DNA of 35,626 nt from Anaerolineae bacterium (GCA_028275445.1 JAPWUQ010000005.1:1-35626); one strand, 5' to 3'. Shown: positions 26,501 to 35,021, numbered from the stretch's first letter. The notes: generated by a model from the letters alone, not told the origin. Numbers and translations: made by a program.

Positions 26501-26531
26501 CAGGGGGCACACCAACAGGGGGTGTCCCCTG
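26501..26531 (+). terminator. Hairpin after the GT39 gene, possible weak terminator
   Basis: CAGGGG pairs with CCCCTG and ACACC with GGTGT across a two-base bulge and a 7-base loop. Only CTTT follows, so it is a poor intrinsic terminator. It directly precedes a promoter. Confidence 0.35.
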
Positions 26532-26533
26532 CT

Positions 26534-26562
26534 TTGTCGCTGGGGGATAGTGATGGTATACT
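26534..26562 (+). promoter_or_regulatory. Promoter of the GT4/Wzz unit
   Basis: TTGTCG (26534), a 17-base spacer and TATACT (26557-26562) are preceded by TGG, an extended -10. The GT4 start is 40 bases downstream. Confidence 0.72.
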
Positions 26563-26601
26563 TTTGGCATCATACTGCGCGTTGGCGGGAGAAGGGCATC
26601 G

Positions 26602-27729
26602 TTGAAGGTCGCGCTGGTGCATGATTGGCTGAATCAGATGGGCGGTGCCGAGGGGGTGCTGGAGGAGCTGGTGCGCATTTTCCCCGAGGCGCCGATCTAC
26701 ACGTCCATTTACTGGCGGGAAAAGATGCCGGCGGCGTACCAGGCCTGGGACATCCGCACCACTTTTCTGGACCGCTGGCTGCTGGTCAAGCGCCATCATC
26801 AACTGTTCCTGCCCATGTATCCCCTGGCCTTCGAGAGCCTGGATTTGCGCGGCTACGACGTGGTCATCACCAACAAGAGCGGCTTCTGCCACGGGGTGAT
26901 CACCCCCGCCGGCACCCTGCACATCTGCTACTGTCTCACCCCCACGCGCTACCTGTGGAACACCTGGGAATACCTGGAGCGGGAGCAGGCCGGCCGCGCC
27001 GCTCGCGCCGTCCTGGCGCCCTTCCTCCAGTACCTGCGGCTGTGGGACCGGCTGGCGGCAGACCGGGTGGACCGCTTCGTGGCCATCTCGCGGGAGGTCC
27101 AACAGCGCATCGCCCGCGTCTACCGCCGGCCCGCGGACATCATCTACCCGCCGGTGCATACCGAGCGCTTTCGGCCGGCAGATGGGCCGCACGATTATTA
27201 TCTCATCGCCTCCCGCCTGATCCCCTATAAGCGCATTGACCTGGCCGTGCAGGCCTTCAACCAGCTCGACCGGCCGCTGGTCATCGCCGGCGATGGGCGG
27301 GACCGCCGCCGGCTGGAGGCCATGGCCGGGCCGAATGTGCGCTTCCTCGGGCGGGTCAGCGACGAGGAGCTGGCGAAGCTGATGGCCGGCTGTCGGGCCT
27401 TCATTTTCCCCGGCCTGGAGGATTTCGGCATCGCGCCGGTGGAAGCGCTGGCCGCCGGCCGGCCGGTGATCGCCTATGCCGGCGGCGGGGCGCTGGACAC
27501 CGTCATTGACGGCCTTACCGGCGTCTTATTCTACGAGCAGAGCCCGGCGGCGCTGGCGGAAGCGGTGCGCCGGCTGGAGGCGCTGGGCGAGGACCATTTC
27601 GACCCGCTGGAACTGCGCCGGCAGGCGGAGCGCTTTTCCGCGGAGCGCTTCCGGCAGGAGTTTCGCGCCTATGTGGAGCAGGCCTACGCCGAACATGTGG
27701 CGTCCCTGCCGGCGCCGCGGCGGGCATGA
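26602..27729 (+). CDS. GT4 family glycosyltransferase (WbaZ/mannosyltransferase-like)
   Basis: This 375-residue GT-B enzyme begins at TTG with GGGAGAAGGG upstream, opening VALVHDWLNQMGGAE, the N-terminal acceptor-side motif of the family. LHICYCLTPTRYLW and FVAISREVQQRI fall in the first domain. SRLIPYKRIDLAVQAF and the EDFGIAPVEALAAGRPVIA Glu-x7-Glu motif lie in the donor-binding second domain. Close relatives are WbaZ-type mannosyltransferases of O-antigen and exopolysaccharide assembly. It is cytoplasmic or membrane-associated and builds the lipid-linked repeat unit. The stop overlaps a possible ATG of the next gene. Confidence 0.9.
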   Translation: MKVALVHDWLNQMGGAEGVLEELVRIFPEAPIYTSIYWREKMPAAYQAWDIRTTFLDRWLLVKRHHQLFLPMYPLAFESLDLRGYDVVITNKSGFCHGVITPAGTLHICYCLTPTRYLWNTWEYLEREQAGRAARAVLAPFLQYLRLWDRLAADRVDRFVAISREVQQRIARVYRRPADIIYPPVHTERFRPADGPHDYYLIASRLIPYKRIDLAVQAFNQLDRPLVIAGDGRDRRRLEAMAGPNVRFLGRVSDEELAKLMAGCRAFIFPGLEDFGIAPVEALAAGRPVIAYAGGGALDTVIDGLTGVLFYEQSPAALAEAVRRLEALGEDHFDPLELRRQAERFSAERFRQEFRAYVEQAYAEHVASLPAPRRA

Positions 27730-27752
27730 ACGTCACAGGAGGTAGCCAGGCG

Positions 27753-28469
27753 ATGGAACTGCGGCGCTATTGGTACATCATCTGGAAGCGCTGGTGGCTC
27801 GTGGTGGGGCTGGTACTGCTGACGGGCGTGATTTCCGCGCTGACCATGCCGGCGCGCCCGCAGATGTATCAGGCGCGCCTGCGGGTGACGGTGGGCCTGA
27901 AGCCCGAGGAACGCGGCCCTACTACCTATACCTACGACCGCTACTACACCTGGCTGACGTCGGAATATCTGATTGACAGCTTCAGCGAGCTGGTGAAGAG
28001 CCAGGCCTTCGCCGATGACGTGAGCGCCCGGCTGGCCGGCGCCAATCCCCCCATCCATGTGCCGGCCGGCGCCATCCAGGGCGCCACCGTCTCGGAACAG
28101 CTCCACCGCATCCTGACCATTATCATCACCTGGCCGAACCCGGAGGAACTGCGCGCCATCGCGGACGCGGCGGTGAGCGCCCTGCGGGAGGAGAACGCCA
28201 AGTATTTCGCCCAGTTGGGAACCGAGAGAGCGGATATTTACGTCATAGATGCGCCGGTGATCGCGCCGGTGGGACCGAGCCTGCGCGAGCGGCTGGACCT
28301 GCCCATCCGGCTGTTCCTGGCGCTGGTGGCCGGCATTGCCCTGGCGTTCCTGCTGGACTACCTGGACATCAGCGTGCGGGGCAAAGAGGATGTCGAGGCG
28401 ATGGGCCTGGTAGTGCTGGGACAGATACCGGCGCGCCGGCGTTTCCCCTGGGGCCGGCGGGGGCCGTAA
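27753..28469 (+). CDS. Wzz-like chain-length determinant protein (first copy)
   Basis: The 238-residue protein has a membrane helix at each end: YWYIIWKRWWLVVGLVLLTGV at the start and LFLALVAGIALAFLLDYLD near the end, followed by a basic cytoplasmic tail. This is the layout of Wzz/polysaccharide co-polymerases, which control chain length of exported polysaccharide. I use the ATG at 27753 because AGGAGG is ten bases upstream; the earlier ATG at 27726 lacks a ribosome site. The tail segment EDVEAMGLVVLGQIP matches the junction usually leading to a BY-kinase domain, but here the kinase is a separate gene. Confidence 0.83.
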   Translation: MELRRYWYIIWKRWWLVVGLVLLTGVISALTMPARPQMYQARLRVTVGLKPEERGPTTYTYDRYYTWLTSEYLIDSFSELVKSQAFADDVSARLAGANPPIHVPAGAIQGATVSEQLHRILTIIITWPNPEELRAIADAAVSALREENAKYFAQLGTERADIYVIDAPVIAPVGPSLRERLDLPIRLFLALVAGIALAFLLDYLDISVRGKEDVEAMGLVVLGQIPARRRFPWGRRGP

Positions 28470-28482
28470 AAAGGCCCTGCCT

Positions 28483-28511
28483 TTGCCCATGTGCCGTTCC
28501 TGTGGTACAAT
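28483..28511 (+). promoter_or_regulatory. Promoter of the second Wzz/BY-kinase unit
   Basis: TTGCCC (28483), a 17-base spacer and TACAAT (28506-28511) are preceded by TGG, an extended -10. The GTG start of the next gene lies about 50 bases downstream. Confidence 0.68.
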
Positions 28512-28562
28512 TTTACAGTGCAGTTCGGGAACGGGATAGAGAATAGAGAGGAGAGGTTCGCG

Positions 28563-29306
28563 GTGGAACTGAAGGATTACCTGAAGATACTGCGCAAGCG
28601 GGGCTGGATCATCGTGCTGGTGGCGCTCATCGCCGGCACCGCCGCCTTCGGCTTCAGCAAGCTCCAGACCCCTATCTACAAGGCCAATATCCAGCTCAGC
28701 GTCGAGCCGGCGCGCCTCGACTGGGGACTCAGCAACACCGTCAAGGACATCCTGCGCAGCTATGTGGTGCGCCTGAACAGCCACTCCATGGCCCAGAAGG
28801 TCATTGACCGCGCCCAGCTCGACATGACCACCGATGAGCTGAAAAGCAAGGTCTTCATCAGCTCCGACGCGTCCAACTATACCATCGAGATCGAGGCCCG
28901 TGACAGCGACCCACAAGTCGCTATGCAAATCGCCCAGACCATGGCGGAACTCTTCGTCCAGGAGCGGGAGCAGTGGAACCAGGAGCAGGACCAGCGCGAC
29001 CGCATCGTGGTTTCCATCGTGGACAATGTGCGGCGCGCCGAGATCCACACCCCCAAGACGAAGATGAACGTGCTGGTCGGCCTCATTTTCGGGGCCATTG
29101 TGGGAGCCATCATCGTCTTCTTCATGGAGTGGCTGGAATCGGATATCGTGCGGGCGCCGGAAGATGTGGAGCGTTTCGTGGGATGGACAGTGCTGGGCAC
29201 CATCCCCGCCGGCGTCGAAGCCTCCGCCGGCCGGCGCTCCCGCCGCAAAGCCCGCGCCCTTGCATCACCTGAACCCTATCAGGCCCTAGGAAGAGGATCC
29301 AGATGA
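28563..29306 (+). CDS. Wzz-like chain-length determinant / BY-kinase activator (second copy)
   Basis: Starting at GTG 28563, with GAGGAGAGG upstream, this 247-residue protein begins VELKDYLKILRKRGWIIVLV and has an outer alpha/beta region. A second helix (VLVGLIFGAIVGAIIVFFMEWL) lies near residue 180, and the cytoplasmic tail contains APEDVERFVGWTVLGTIP. Such proteins pair with a BY-kinase: the cytoplasmic tail activates it. The stop overlaps the kinase start in ATGA, as expected for a tightly coupled partner. The ORF track's start at 28491 lies upstream of the promoter -10 and is not used. It is a probable paralogue of the first Wzz-like protein. Confidence 0.85.
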   Translation: MELKDYLKILRKRGWIIVLVALIAGTAAFGFSKLQTPIYKANIQLSVEPARLDWGLSNTVKDILRSYVVRLNSHSMAQKVIDRAQLDMTTDELKSKVFISSDASNYTIEIEARDSDPQVAMQIAQTMAELFVQEREQWNQEQDQRDRIVVSIVDNVRRAEIHTPKTKMNVLVGLIFGAIVGAIIVFFMEWLESDIVRAPEDVERFVGWTVLGTIPAGVEASAGRRSRRKARALASPEPYQALGRGSR

Positions 29307-29977
29307 CCGAATCACATACCCAGCTCATCACGGTGCAGGACCCGCGCTCGCCCATCGCCGAAGCCTACCGCACCCTGCGCACCAACCTGGAGTTTTCCAG
29401 CCTGGACAATCCTCTCCGGACCTTGGTGGTGACCTCCGCCGGCCCGGAAGAGGGCAAGTCCACCACCCTGGCCAATCTGGCGGTCACCATGGCGGAGGCC
29501 GGCCGGCAAACCATCCTGGTAGACTGCGACCTGCGCCGGCCGCGCCTGCACACCTTCTTCGGGCTGGATAACTCGCGCGGCCTGACCACCATGATGGTGG
29601 ATGAAGGGGCGATGAAGGACCCGCCCCTGCTGGCCACCGGTGTGGAGAACCTCTGGCTCCTGCCCAGCGGCGCCCTGCCGCCCAACCCGGCGGATATGCT
29701 GGCCACCCGGCGTATGGTCGAGGTCATCGAGGCCTTGAAAGCGCGCGCCGATATGGTGCTCTTCGACGCACCGCCGGTCATCGCCGTGACCGATGCCGCC
29801 ATCCTGGCGACCCGGGTGGACGGGGTACTGCTGGTGGTGAGCGCCGGCATCACCAAACGCGACTACGTGCTCCAGGCCAAGGAACTCCTGGAGCGCGTGA
29901 ACGCGCGCGTGGTGGGCGTGGTGCTGACCAACGTCTCCTTTGACGCCACCCTGCACCGCTATTACGGAGAGGGATAA
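29303..29977 (+). CDS. Bacterial tyrosine kinase (BY-kinase, CpsD/CapB-like)
   Basis: The 224-residue cytoplasmic ATPase has SAGPEEGKSTTLANLA (Walker A, near residue 46), LVDCDLRRPRLH (Walker A') and ADMVLFDAPPVIAVTD (Walker B). ITVQDPRSPIAEAYRTLRTN at the N-terminus matches the helix that oligomerises with its neighbours in the kinase ring. These enzymes phosphorylate their own tyrosine tail to tune polysaccharide length and export. The tail here is very short, with just a YY pair in LHRYYGEG, where typical kinases have a longer tyrosine cluster. It is separate from its activator, as in Gram-positive bacteria. Confidence 0.92.
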   Translation: MTESHTQLITVQDPRSPIAEAYRTLRTNLEFSSLDNPLRTLVVTSAGPEEGKSTTLANLAVTMAEAGRQTILVDCDLRRPRLHTFFGLDNSRGLTTMMVDEGAMKDPPLLATGVENLWLLPSGALPPNPADMLATRRMVEVIEALKARADMVLFDAPPVIAVTDAAILATRVDGVLLVVSAGITKRDYVLQAKELLERVNARVVGVVLTNVSFDATLHRYYGEG

Positions 29978-30004
29978 CGGTGCATTTCCCTGCGGCGTGG
30001 GCAG

Positions 30005-30847
30005 ATGGCTGAGGCAATGGACAGCAGTGGCATGCCGGCGCTGGACGGTCGGATTGACCTGCACGCCCATATCCTGCCCGGGGAGGACGACGGGCCGCAG
30101 ACCCTGGAGCAGGCGCTGGAAATGGCGCGCATCGCCGCCGCAGACGGCATCACCTGCATCGCGGCCACGCCGCACAACGTGGGATGGGCAAAAGCGGACC
30201 ACCGCTCGCGCATCCGCCGGGAAGCAACGGCACTACAACAGCAGTGCCACCAGGCCGGCATTCCCCTGTGCCTTCTGCCCGGCGTCGAAATCTACATTGA
30301 CTTCGATTTGCTGGAGCAGTTGCAGGATGGACGGGCATTTCCGCTGGCAGACAGCCGCTATGTGCTTCTGGAAATGCCCCATTCCGCGTTTCCTCTGTAC
30401 ACCGAGGAGCTGGTCTTTCATCTCCAGGTCAAGGGCTATGGGGTGATGCTGGCCCATCCGGAGCGCAATGCCCTGGTGCAGGCGAACCCGAGCATGCTGG
30501 CGCCGCTGGTGGAGCGGGGGACACTGGTGCAGATTACCGCGGCCAGCCTGGCCGGCCAGTTCGGGCCCCTCGTGGCGCGCACCGCGGCCTATCTACTGCG
30601 CGGCCGGCTGGCGCATGTCATTGCCACGGATGCCCATAACGACCTCCGCCGGCGGCCGGAGCTTTCGGCCGCTGTGGCCGCCGCCGGCGAGATCATCGGG
30701 CCGGCGGAAGCGGAACAAATGGTGCGGGATATTCCACGCGCCATCCTGGCCGGCGAGATCATCACCCCCGACCCACCCCTGAGCCGGGTGCGGCGGGGCA
30801 AATCCTGGTGGGTGCGGGCACTCAGCGGCCGGCACCTCTCGGGCTGA
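30005..30847 (+). CDS. PHP-type protein tyrosine phosphatase (CpsB/CapC/YwqE-like)
   Basis: The 280-residue protein has the metal-binding motifs of the PHP phosphatase group: DLHAHILPGEDDGP (near residue 18), ATPHN, LPGVEIYID, LAHPERN (near 149) and ATDAHND (near 208). CpsB-type enzymes dephosphorylate the partner BY-kinase and so complete the on/off cycle for capsule or exopolysaccharide. It follows the kinase with a 27-base gap. The ATG has no strong ribosome site; the ATG at 30020 is an alternative start, so the N-terminus is uncertain by five residues. Confidence 0.92.
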   Translation: MAEAMDSSGMPALDGRIDLHAHILPGEDDGPQTLEQALEMARIAAADGITCIAATPHNVGWAKADHRSRIRREATALQQQCHQAGIPLCLLPGVEIYIDFDLLEQLQDGRAFPLADSRYVLLEMPHSAFPLYTEELVFHLQVKGYGVMLAHPERNALVQANPSMLAPLVERGTLVQITAASLAGQFGPLVARTAAYLLRGRLAHVIATDAHNDLRRRPELSAAVAAAGEIIGPAEAEQMVRDIPRAILAGEIITPDPPLSRVRRGKSWWVRALSGRHLSG

Positions 30848-30882
30848 TTCGCGTACCAAATTTACTGTCAGGGGAGGAAGCG

Positions 30883-31947
30883 ATGAAAGGGCTGATCCTG
30901 AGCGGCGGAAAAGGGACCCGGCTGTACCCCATCACCTATACCAGCGCCAAGCAGTTGGTGCCCATCGCCAATAAGCCGGTGCTCTTCCGGGTCATCGAGG
31001 CGATTGTGGAGGCCGGCATCCGCGACATCGGCATCGTCGTCGGCGATACCGCTGAAGAGGTCATGGAGGCCGTCGGAGACGGTTCGCGCTGGGACTGCCG
31101 CATCACCTACATCCGTCAGGAGGCCCCCCTGGGTCTGGCCCATGCGGTGAAAATCTCCCAGGACTATATCGGCGATGAGCGCTTCGTCATGTTCCTGGGG
31201 GACAACGTCATCCAGGGCGGCATCTCACCCCTCATCGCGCAGTTCGCCACCTCCGACTACAACTGCCAGATCGTGCTGAAGCGCGTCGAGCATCCCGAGC
31301 AGTACGGCGTGGCCGAGCTGAAAGACGGGCGCATCGTGCGCCTGGTGGAGAAGCCGCGCCATCCCAAGTCCAACCTGGCGCTGGTCGGCATCTACATGTT
31401 CGACCACCACATCTTTGAGGCGGTGAACGCCATCACCCCCTCCTGGCGCGGGGAACTGGAGATCACCGATGCCATCCAGTACCTGATTGACCATGGCTAT
31501 AAGGTCTACCCGCACATCCATGAGGGGTGGTGGATCGACACGGGCGCGCCGGGGGACCTGCTGGAGGCCAACAGCCTGGTGCTGGACGAGATCGCCCACA
31601 CCATTGAGGGGTATGTGGACCGGGATTCGGAGATCAACGGCAAGGTGACCATCCAGAAGGGTGCCGAGATTATCAACAGCAGGATCCGCGGGCCGGCCAT
31701 CATCGGGGAATACTCGCGCATCGTCAACTCCTACATCGGCCCCTTCACCTCCATCTATCACCATGTGCTCATCGAGGACAGCGAGATCGAGCACTCCATC
31801 GTGCTGGAGTACAGCAAGATCATTGATATCCCTCAGCGCATCGAGGACAGCCTGATCGGGCGCAATGTGGAGATCCGACGTTCGCCGCTGAAGCCCAAGG
31901 CCTATAAGATGACGCTGGGGGACAACAGCCGCGTCGGCATCCTGTGA
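30883..31947 (+). CDS. rmlA: Glucose-1-phosphate thymidylyltransferase, long form
   Basis: From the ATG at 30883, with GGGGAGGAAG just upstream, the protein has 354 residues. The ORF track's earlier start overlaps the previous gene. It makes dTDP-glucose from dTTP and glucose-1-phosphate. The nucleotidyltransferase domain has LILSGGKGTRLYPIT, PIANKPVLF, FLGDN and a GWWIDTGAPGDLLEA motif. The last 100 residues form a left-handed beta-helix-like hexapeptide repeat (GKVTIQKGAEIINSRIRGPA). This is the long RmlA form found in archaea, actinobacteria and antibiotic clusters. rmlB lies 1.5 kb downstream; rmlC and rmlD are not in the window. Confidence 0.9.
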   Translation: MKGLILSGGKGTRLYPITYTSAKQLVPIANKPVLFRVIEAIVEAGIRDIGIVVGDTAEEVMEAVGDGSRWDCRITYIRQEAPLGLAHAVKISQDYIGDERFVMFLGDNVIQGGISPLIAQFATSDYNCQIVLKRVEHPEQYGVAELKDGRIVRLVEKPRHPKSNLALVGIYMFDHHIFEAVNAITPSWRGELEITDAIQYLIDHGYKVYPHIHEGWWIDTGAPGDLLEANSLVLDEIAHTIEGYVDRDSEINGKVTIQKGAEIINSRIRGPAIIGEYSRIVNSYIGPFTSIYHHVLIEDSEIEHSIVLEYSKIIDIPQRIEDSLIGRNVEIRRSPLKPKAYKMTLGDNSRVGIL

Positions 31948-31981
31948 TGCCGGCGGCATCCCATACGAGGTACAGGAGCAT

Positions 31982-33409
31982 ATGTCTGAGAAACGGACAC
32001 GGGTCACGCTGATCTACCCGGGCATCGCCGGCTATGGGTTCAACTCCCTGGCCCACGGCATGGAAGCCGGCTGGGTCAGCCACGGCCTGGCGCATATCAG
32101 CTCCGCCGCCAAGGCGGAGGGCTTTCACGTGGATTTGATCGACCTGCGCGCCCTGAAAGGATGGGAGGAGTTCGAGGCGGAGATCGCGGCGCGCCGGCCG
32201 GATGTCATCGGCGTCACTATGATGAGCGTGGACTTCAACCCGGCCAACGAGGCCATCCGCCGAGCCAAGGCCGTCCTGCCGGAACTGGTCGCCGTGGTCG
32301 GCGGGCCGCACCCCACGGTGGCCGTCGAGGAGGTCGCCGCCAACCCGGCCATTGATTACATCGTCCTGGGAGAGGGGGAGATCACCTTCCCCTGGCTGTT
32401 GAACGAGCTGGAGGCCGGCCGGCGGCCCGAGGACCGCGTCCTGCTGGGCCAGATGCCGGATCTGGACGCCCTGCCCTTCCCGGACCGCGAGCTGTTCCTG
32501 GAGGAATGGCGCAAGCACGGCTACACGCTGGACTCGCCCGAGGTGCCCTTTGTGGAGGAACTGCCGCCGCCCTTCCTGACGATCATCGCCGGCCGCGGCT
32601 GTATGTACAACTGCAACTTCTGCCAGCCGGCGGAGCGCAAGATTTTCGGCCGGCGGGTGCGCCGGCGCTCCGTCCCCAACATCATCCGCGAGCTCCAGGA
32701 ACTGCGCGAGCGCTACCATTTCGCCAGCTTCATGTTCCACGACGACTGTCTGACCGAGGACCGCGAATGGGTCATCGAATTTTGCCAGGCCTACCGCGAG
32801 GCCGGCTTCACCCAACCCTTCTTCTGCCAGAGCCGGGCCGACATCATCGTGAAAAACCCGGACATGGTCAAGCTGATGGCCGAGGTGGGGCTGAAGGGGT
32901 ACTTCATCGGGTTCGAAAGCGGCAATGACCGGGTCCTGCGCTTCCTGCGCAAGGGCACCACGCGCGCCATCAACCTGGAGGCGGCCCGCATCTGCAAGCG
33001 CTACGGCATCAAAATCTGGGCCAACTATATGCTGGGCATCCCCACCGAGACGCGCGAAGAGGTCATGGATACCATCTCCATGCTGAAGCAAATTGATCCG
33101 GACTACTACAGCCCGGCCTTCTACACGCCCCACCCCGGCAGTGACCTGTACGATTACTGCATCGAGCACGATCTCTCGCTCATCACCAGCCATGACCAGT
33201 ACCGCCGCAACCCGACGGAGATGAAAATCAAGGGACAGGATTATACCTTCCTGCAGTGGGCGCTGGAGGAATCCCAGCGCCGCACCTGGTACAACCGCCT
33301 GCGGCGCTGGGCGGCGCGCACCTGGAAGCGCTATGCCAATCCGCGCAAGATCGCCCGCAAGCTGGGGCGGATGCTGGGGCTTGCGCGCGGCTCTGCCCAG
33401 CCGGCCTGA
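31982..33409 (+). CDS. B12-binding-domain radical SAM protein of unknown substrate
   Basis: The 475-residue protein has an N-terminal cobalamin-binding-like Rossmann domain (PDVIGVTMMSVDFNPA, VVGGPHPTVAVEEV and YIVLGEGEITF). The radical SAM core has the cluster motif CMYNCNFC (Cys-x3-Cys-x2-Cys, near residue 210). GYFIGFESGNDRVLRFLRKG and YMLGIPTETREEVMDTI are typical of the BchE/methyltransferase-like class. The last 60 residues are strongly basic. The family includes B12-dependent methylases and ring-forming enzymes. Its place between rmlA and rmlB suggests a sugar or lipid carrier as substrate, which is inference. Aerobic or anaerobic use cannot be judged here. Confidence 0.88.
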   Translation: MSEKRTRVTLIYPGIAGYGFNSLAHGMEAGWVSHGLAHISSAAKAEGFHVDLIDLRALKGWEEFEAEIAARRPDVIGVTMMSVDFNPANEAIRRAKAVLPELVAVVGGPHPTVAVEEVAANPAIDYIVLGEGEITFPWLLNELEAGRRPEDRVLLGQMPDLDALPFPDRELFLEEWRKHGYTLDSPEVPFVEELPPPFLTIIAGRGCMYNCNFCQPAERKIFGRRVRRRSVPNIIRELQELRERYHFASFMFHDDCLTEDREWVIEFCQAYREAGFTQPFFCQSRADIIVKNPDMVKLMAEVGLKGYFIGFESGNDRVLRFLRKGTTRAINLEAARICKRYGIKIWANYMLGIPTETREEVMDTISMLKQIDPDYYSPAFYTPHPGSDLYDYCIEHDLSLITSHDQYRRNPTEMKIKGQDYTFLQWALEESQRRTWYNRLRRWAARTWKRYANPRKIARKLGRMLGLARGSAQPA

Positions 33410-33459
33410 TCCCGGCCACACTTATCACGACCACGAGGGAGGATGGAAGCAACGTCACA

Positions 33460-34467
33460 ATGAGAAACATCATGGTCACCGGCGGCGCCGGCTTCATCGG
33501 CTCCAACTTCGTGCACTATCTGCTGGAGAAGTACCCGGACTACCGCGTGCTGGTCTTCGACAAGCTGACCTATGCCGGCAACCTAGCCAACCTGGCCGAC
33601 CTGGCCGGCCACCCCCGTTACCACTTCGTGCGCGGCGATATCTGCGACGCCGAGGCCGTGCGCGCCGCCATCCGTCAGTACGACATTGACACCATCGTCA
33701 ACTTCGCCGCCGAGACCCACGTGGACCGCTCCATCATGGACGCGGATGCCTTCATCCGCACCGACATTTACGGCACCTACGTCCTGCTGGAGGCGGTCAA
33801 GGAGTTCCGGCTGGAGCGCTTCCACCAGGTCAGCACCGATGAGGTGTACGGCGAGGTGCTGGAGGGTTCATCGGTGGAGACCGACCCCCTGCGGCCGCGC
33901 AGTCCCTATGCGGCCAGCAAGGCCGGCGCCGAGCACCTGGTGCAGGCCTACTTCGTGACTTACGGCCTGCCGGTCACCATCACGCGCGGCTCCAACAACA
34001 TCGGCCCATATCAATATCCGGAAAAAGTGGTGCCCCTCTTCATCACCAACGCCATTGACGACCTGCCTCTGCCGCTGTACGGCGACGGCACACAGCAGCG
34101 CGATTACCAGTACGTGCTGGATCACTGCGAGGGCATTGACATCGTCCTGCACCACGGGAAACCCGGCGAGGCGTACAACCTGGGCACCGGGGTCGAGACC
34201 CGCAATATTGACATGGCGCGCCTGATCCTGCGCCTGCTCGGCAAGCCGGAGAGCCTCATCCAATTCGTGAAAGACCGCCCGGGCCACGACCGCCGCTATT
34301 CCATCAACTGCGACAAGATCAAGGCGCTGGGCTGGCGCTCGCGCCATACCTTCGAGGAAGCGCTGGAGAAGACGGTGCGCTGGTACGTGGAGCATGAGGA
34401 ATGGTGGCGCCCCTTAAAGAGCGGGGAGTACAAGGAATATTACCGCCGGCAGTACCTCCAACGCTGA
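33460..34467 (+). CDS. rmlB: dTDP-glucose 4,6-dehydratase
   Basis: RmlB turns dTDP-glucose into dTDP-4-keto-6-deoxyglucose, the branch point to rhamnose and other deoxysugars. I start at the ATG at 33460 ([17 protein letters not shown]), giving 335 residues, normal for the family. The ORF-track start at 33256 reads back into the previous gene. Landmarks are the NAD glycine motif, NFAAETHVDRSI, VSTDEVYGEV with the catalytic Asp-Glu pair, YAASKAGAEHLV (Tyr-x3-Lys) and RGSNNIGPYQYPEKVVPLFI. The GAGGGAGG sequence is about 15 bases from the ATG, rather far for an optimal ribosome site. A strong hairpin follows the stop. Confidence 0.93.
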   Translation: MRNIMVTGGAGFIGSNFVHYLLEKYPDYRVLVFDKLTYAGNLANLADLAGHPRYHFVRGDICDAEAVRAAIRQYDIDTIVNFAAETHVDRSIMDADAFIRTDIYGTYVLLEAVKEFRLERFHQVSTDEVYGEVLEGSSVETDPLRPRSPYAASKAGAEHLVQAYFVTYGLPVTITRGSNNIGPYQYPEKVVPLFITNAIDDLPLPLYGDGTQQRDYQYVLDHCEGIDIVLHHGKPGEAYNLGTGVETRNIDMARLILRLLGKPESLIQFVKDRPGHDRRYSINCDKIKALGWRSRHTFEEALEKTVRWYVEHEEWWRPLKSGEYKEYYRRQYLQR

Positions 34468-34483
34468 CATCCTCGCCCATCCC

Positions 34484-34516
34484 GGAAAGGGCCGGCCGGT
34501 GGGCGCGGCCCTTTCC
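34484..34516 (+). terminator. Hairpin terminator after rmlB
   Basis: A perfect 11-bp stem, GGAAAGGGCCG with its complement, and an 11-base GC-rich loop lie 17 bases after the rmlB stop. CATCTT follows; the T tract is weak, so some read-through into the next gene is likely. Confidence 0.7.
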
Positions 34517-34549
34517 CATCTTGCCGGCGGGCATATCAGGATGAACCTC

Positions 34550-34990
34550 ATGAGCGAGGAAACTGAGCGCCTGGAAATTACCCCTTCCCTCTCCATCCCG
34601 ATGGAGGAACTCTCGTTCCATTTCTCGCGCGCCGGCGGCCCAGGCGGACAGCACGTCAACACCTCCGAGACACGGGTCGAACTGCGCTTCGACGTGCGCC
34701 GTTCGCCATCTTTGAGCGAATGGCAGAGGGAGCGCATCCTGGAACGGCTGGGCACGTATATTGACTCCGATGGGGTACTGCATTTGTTCGCCGCCTCGCG
34801 GCGGAGCCAGCGGCAGAACCGGCAGGAGGCCATCGAGCGCTTTCAGAAACTGCTGGCGCAGGCACTGCGCCCGCGCCGGCCGCGCCTGCCGACTCAACCG
34901 CATCCGGCGGCGCGCGAGCGCCGGCTGACGGCCAAGCGCCGGCGCTCCGAGATCAAGCGCCTGCGCCGCCTGCCCCCGGACGAACTGTGA
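34550..34990 (+). CDS. arfB: Ribosome rescue peptidyl-tRNA hydrolase ArfB-like (GGQ protein)
   Basis: The protein of about 146 residues is a class-I release-factor-like domain with the catalytic GGQ (FSRAGGPGGQHVNTSETRVE), followed by IDSDGVLHLFAASRRSQRQNRQEA and a long Arg/Lys-rich C-terminal tail (ERRLTAKRRRSEIKRLRRL). That tail enters the empty mRNA channel in ArfB/YaeJ/ICT1 proteins to free stalled ribosomes. There is no codon-recognition domain, as expected. I use the ATG at 34550 with AGGA about eight bases upstream; the ATG at 34541 is three codons earlier and also possible. The GTG in the ORF track at 34499 lies in the rmlB terminator. Confidence 0.9.
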   Translation: MSEETERLEITPSLSIPMEELSFHFSRAGGPGGQHVNTSETRVELRFDVRRSPSLSEWQRERILERLGTYIDSDGVLHLFAASRRSQRQNRQEAIERFQKLLAQALRPRRPRLPTQPHPAARERRLTAKRRRSEIKRLRRLPPDEL

Positions 34991-35021
34991 TCGAGGTGCC
35001 CTGGGAGGAACCCGGCCCCAT

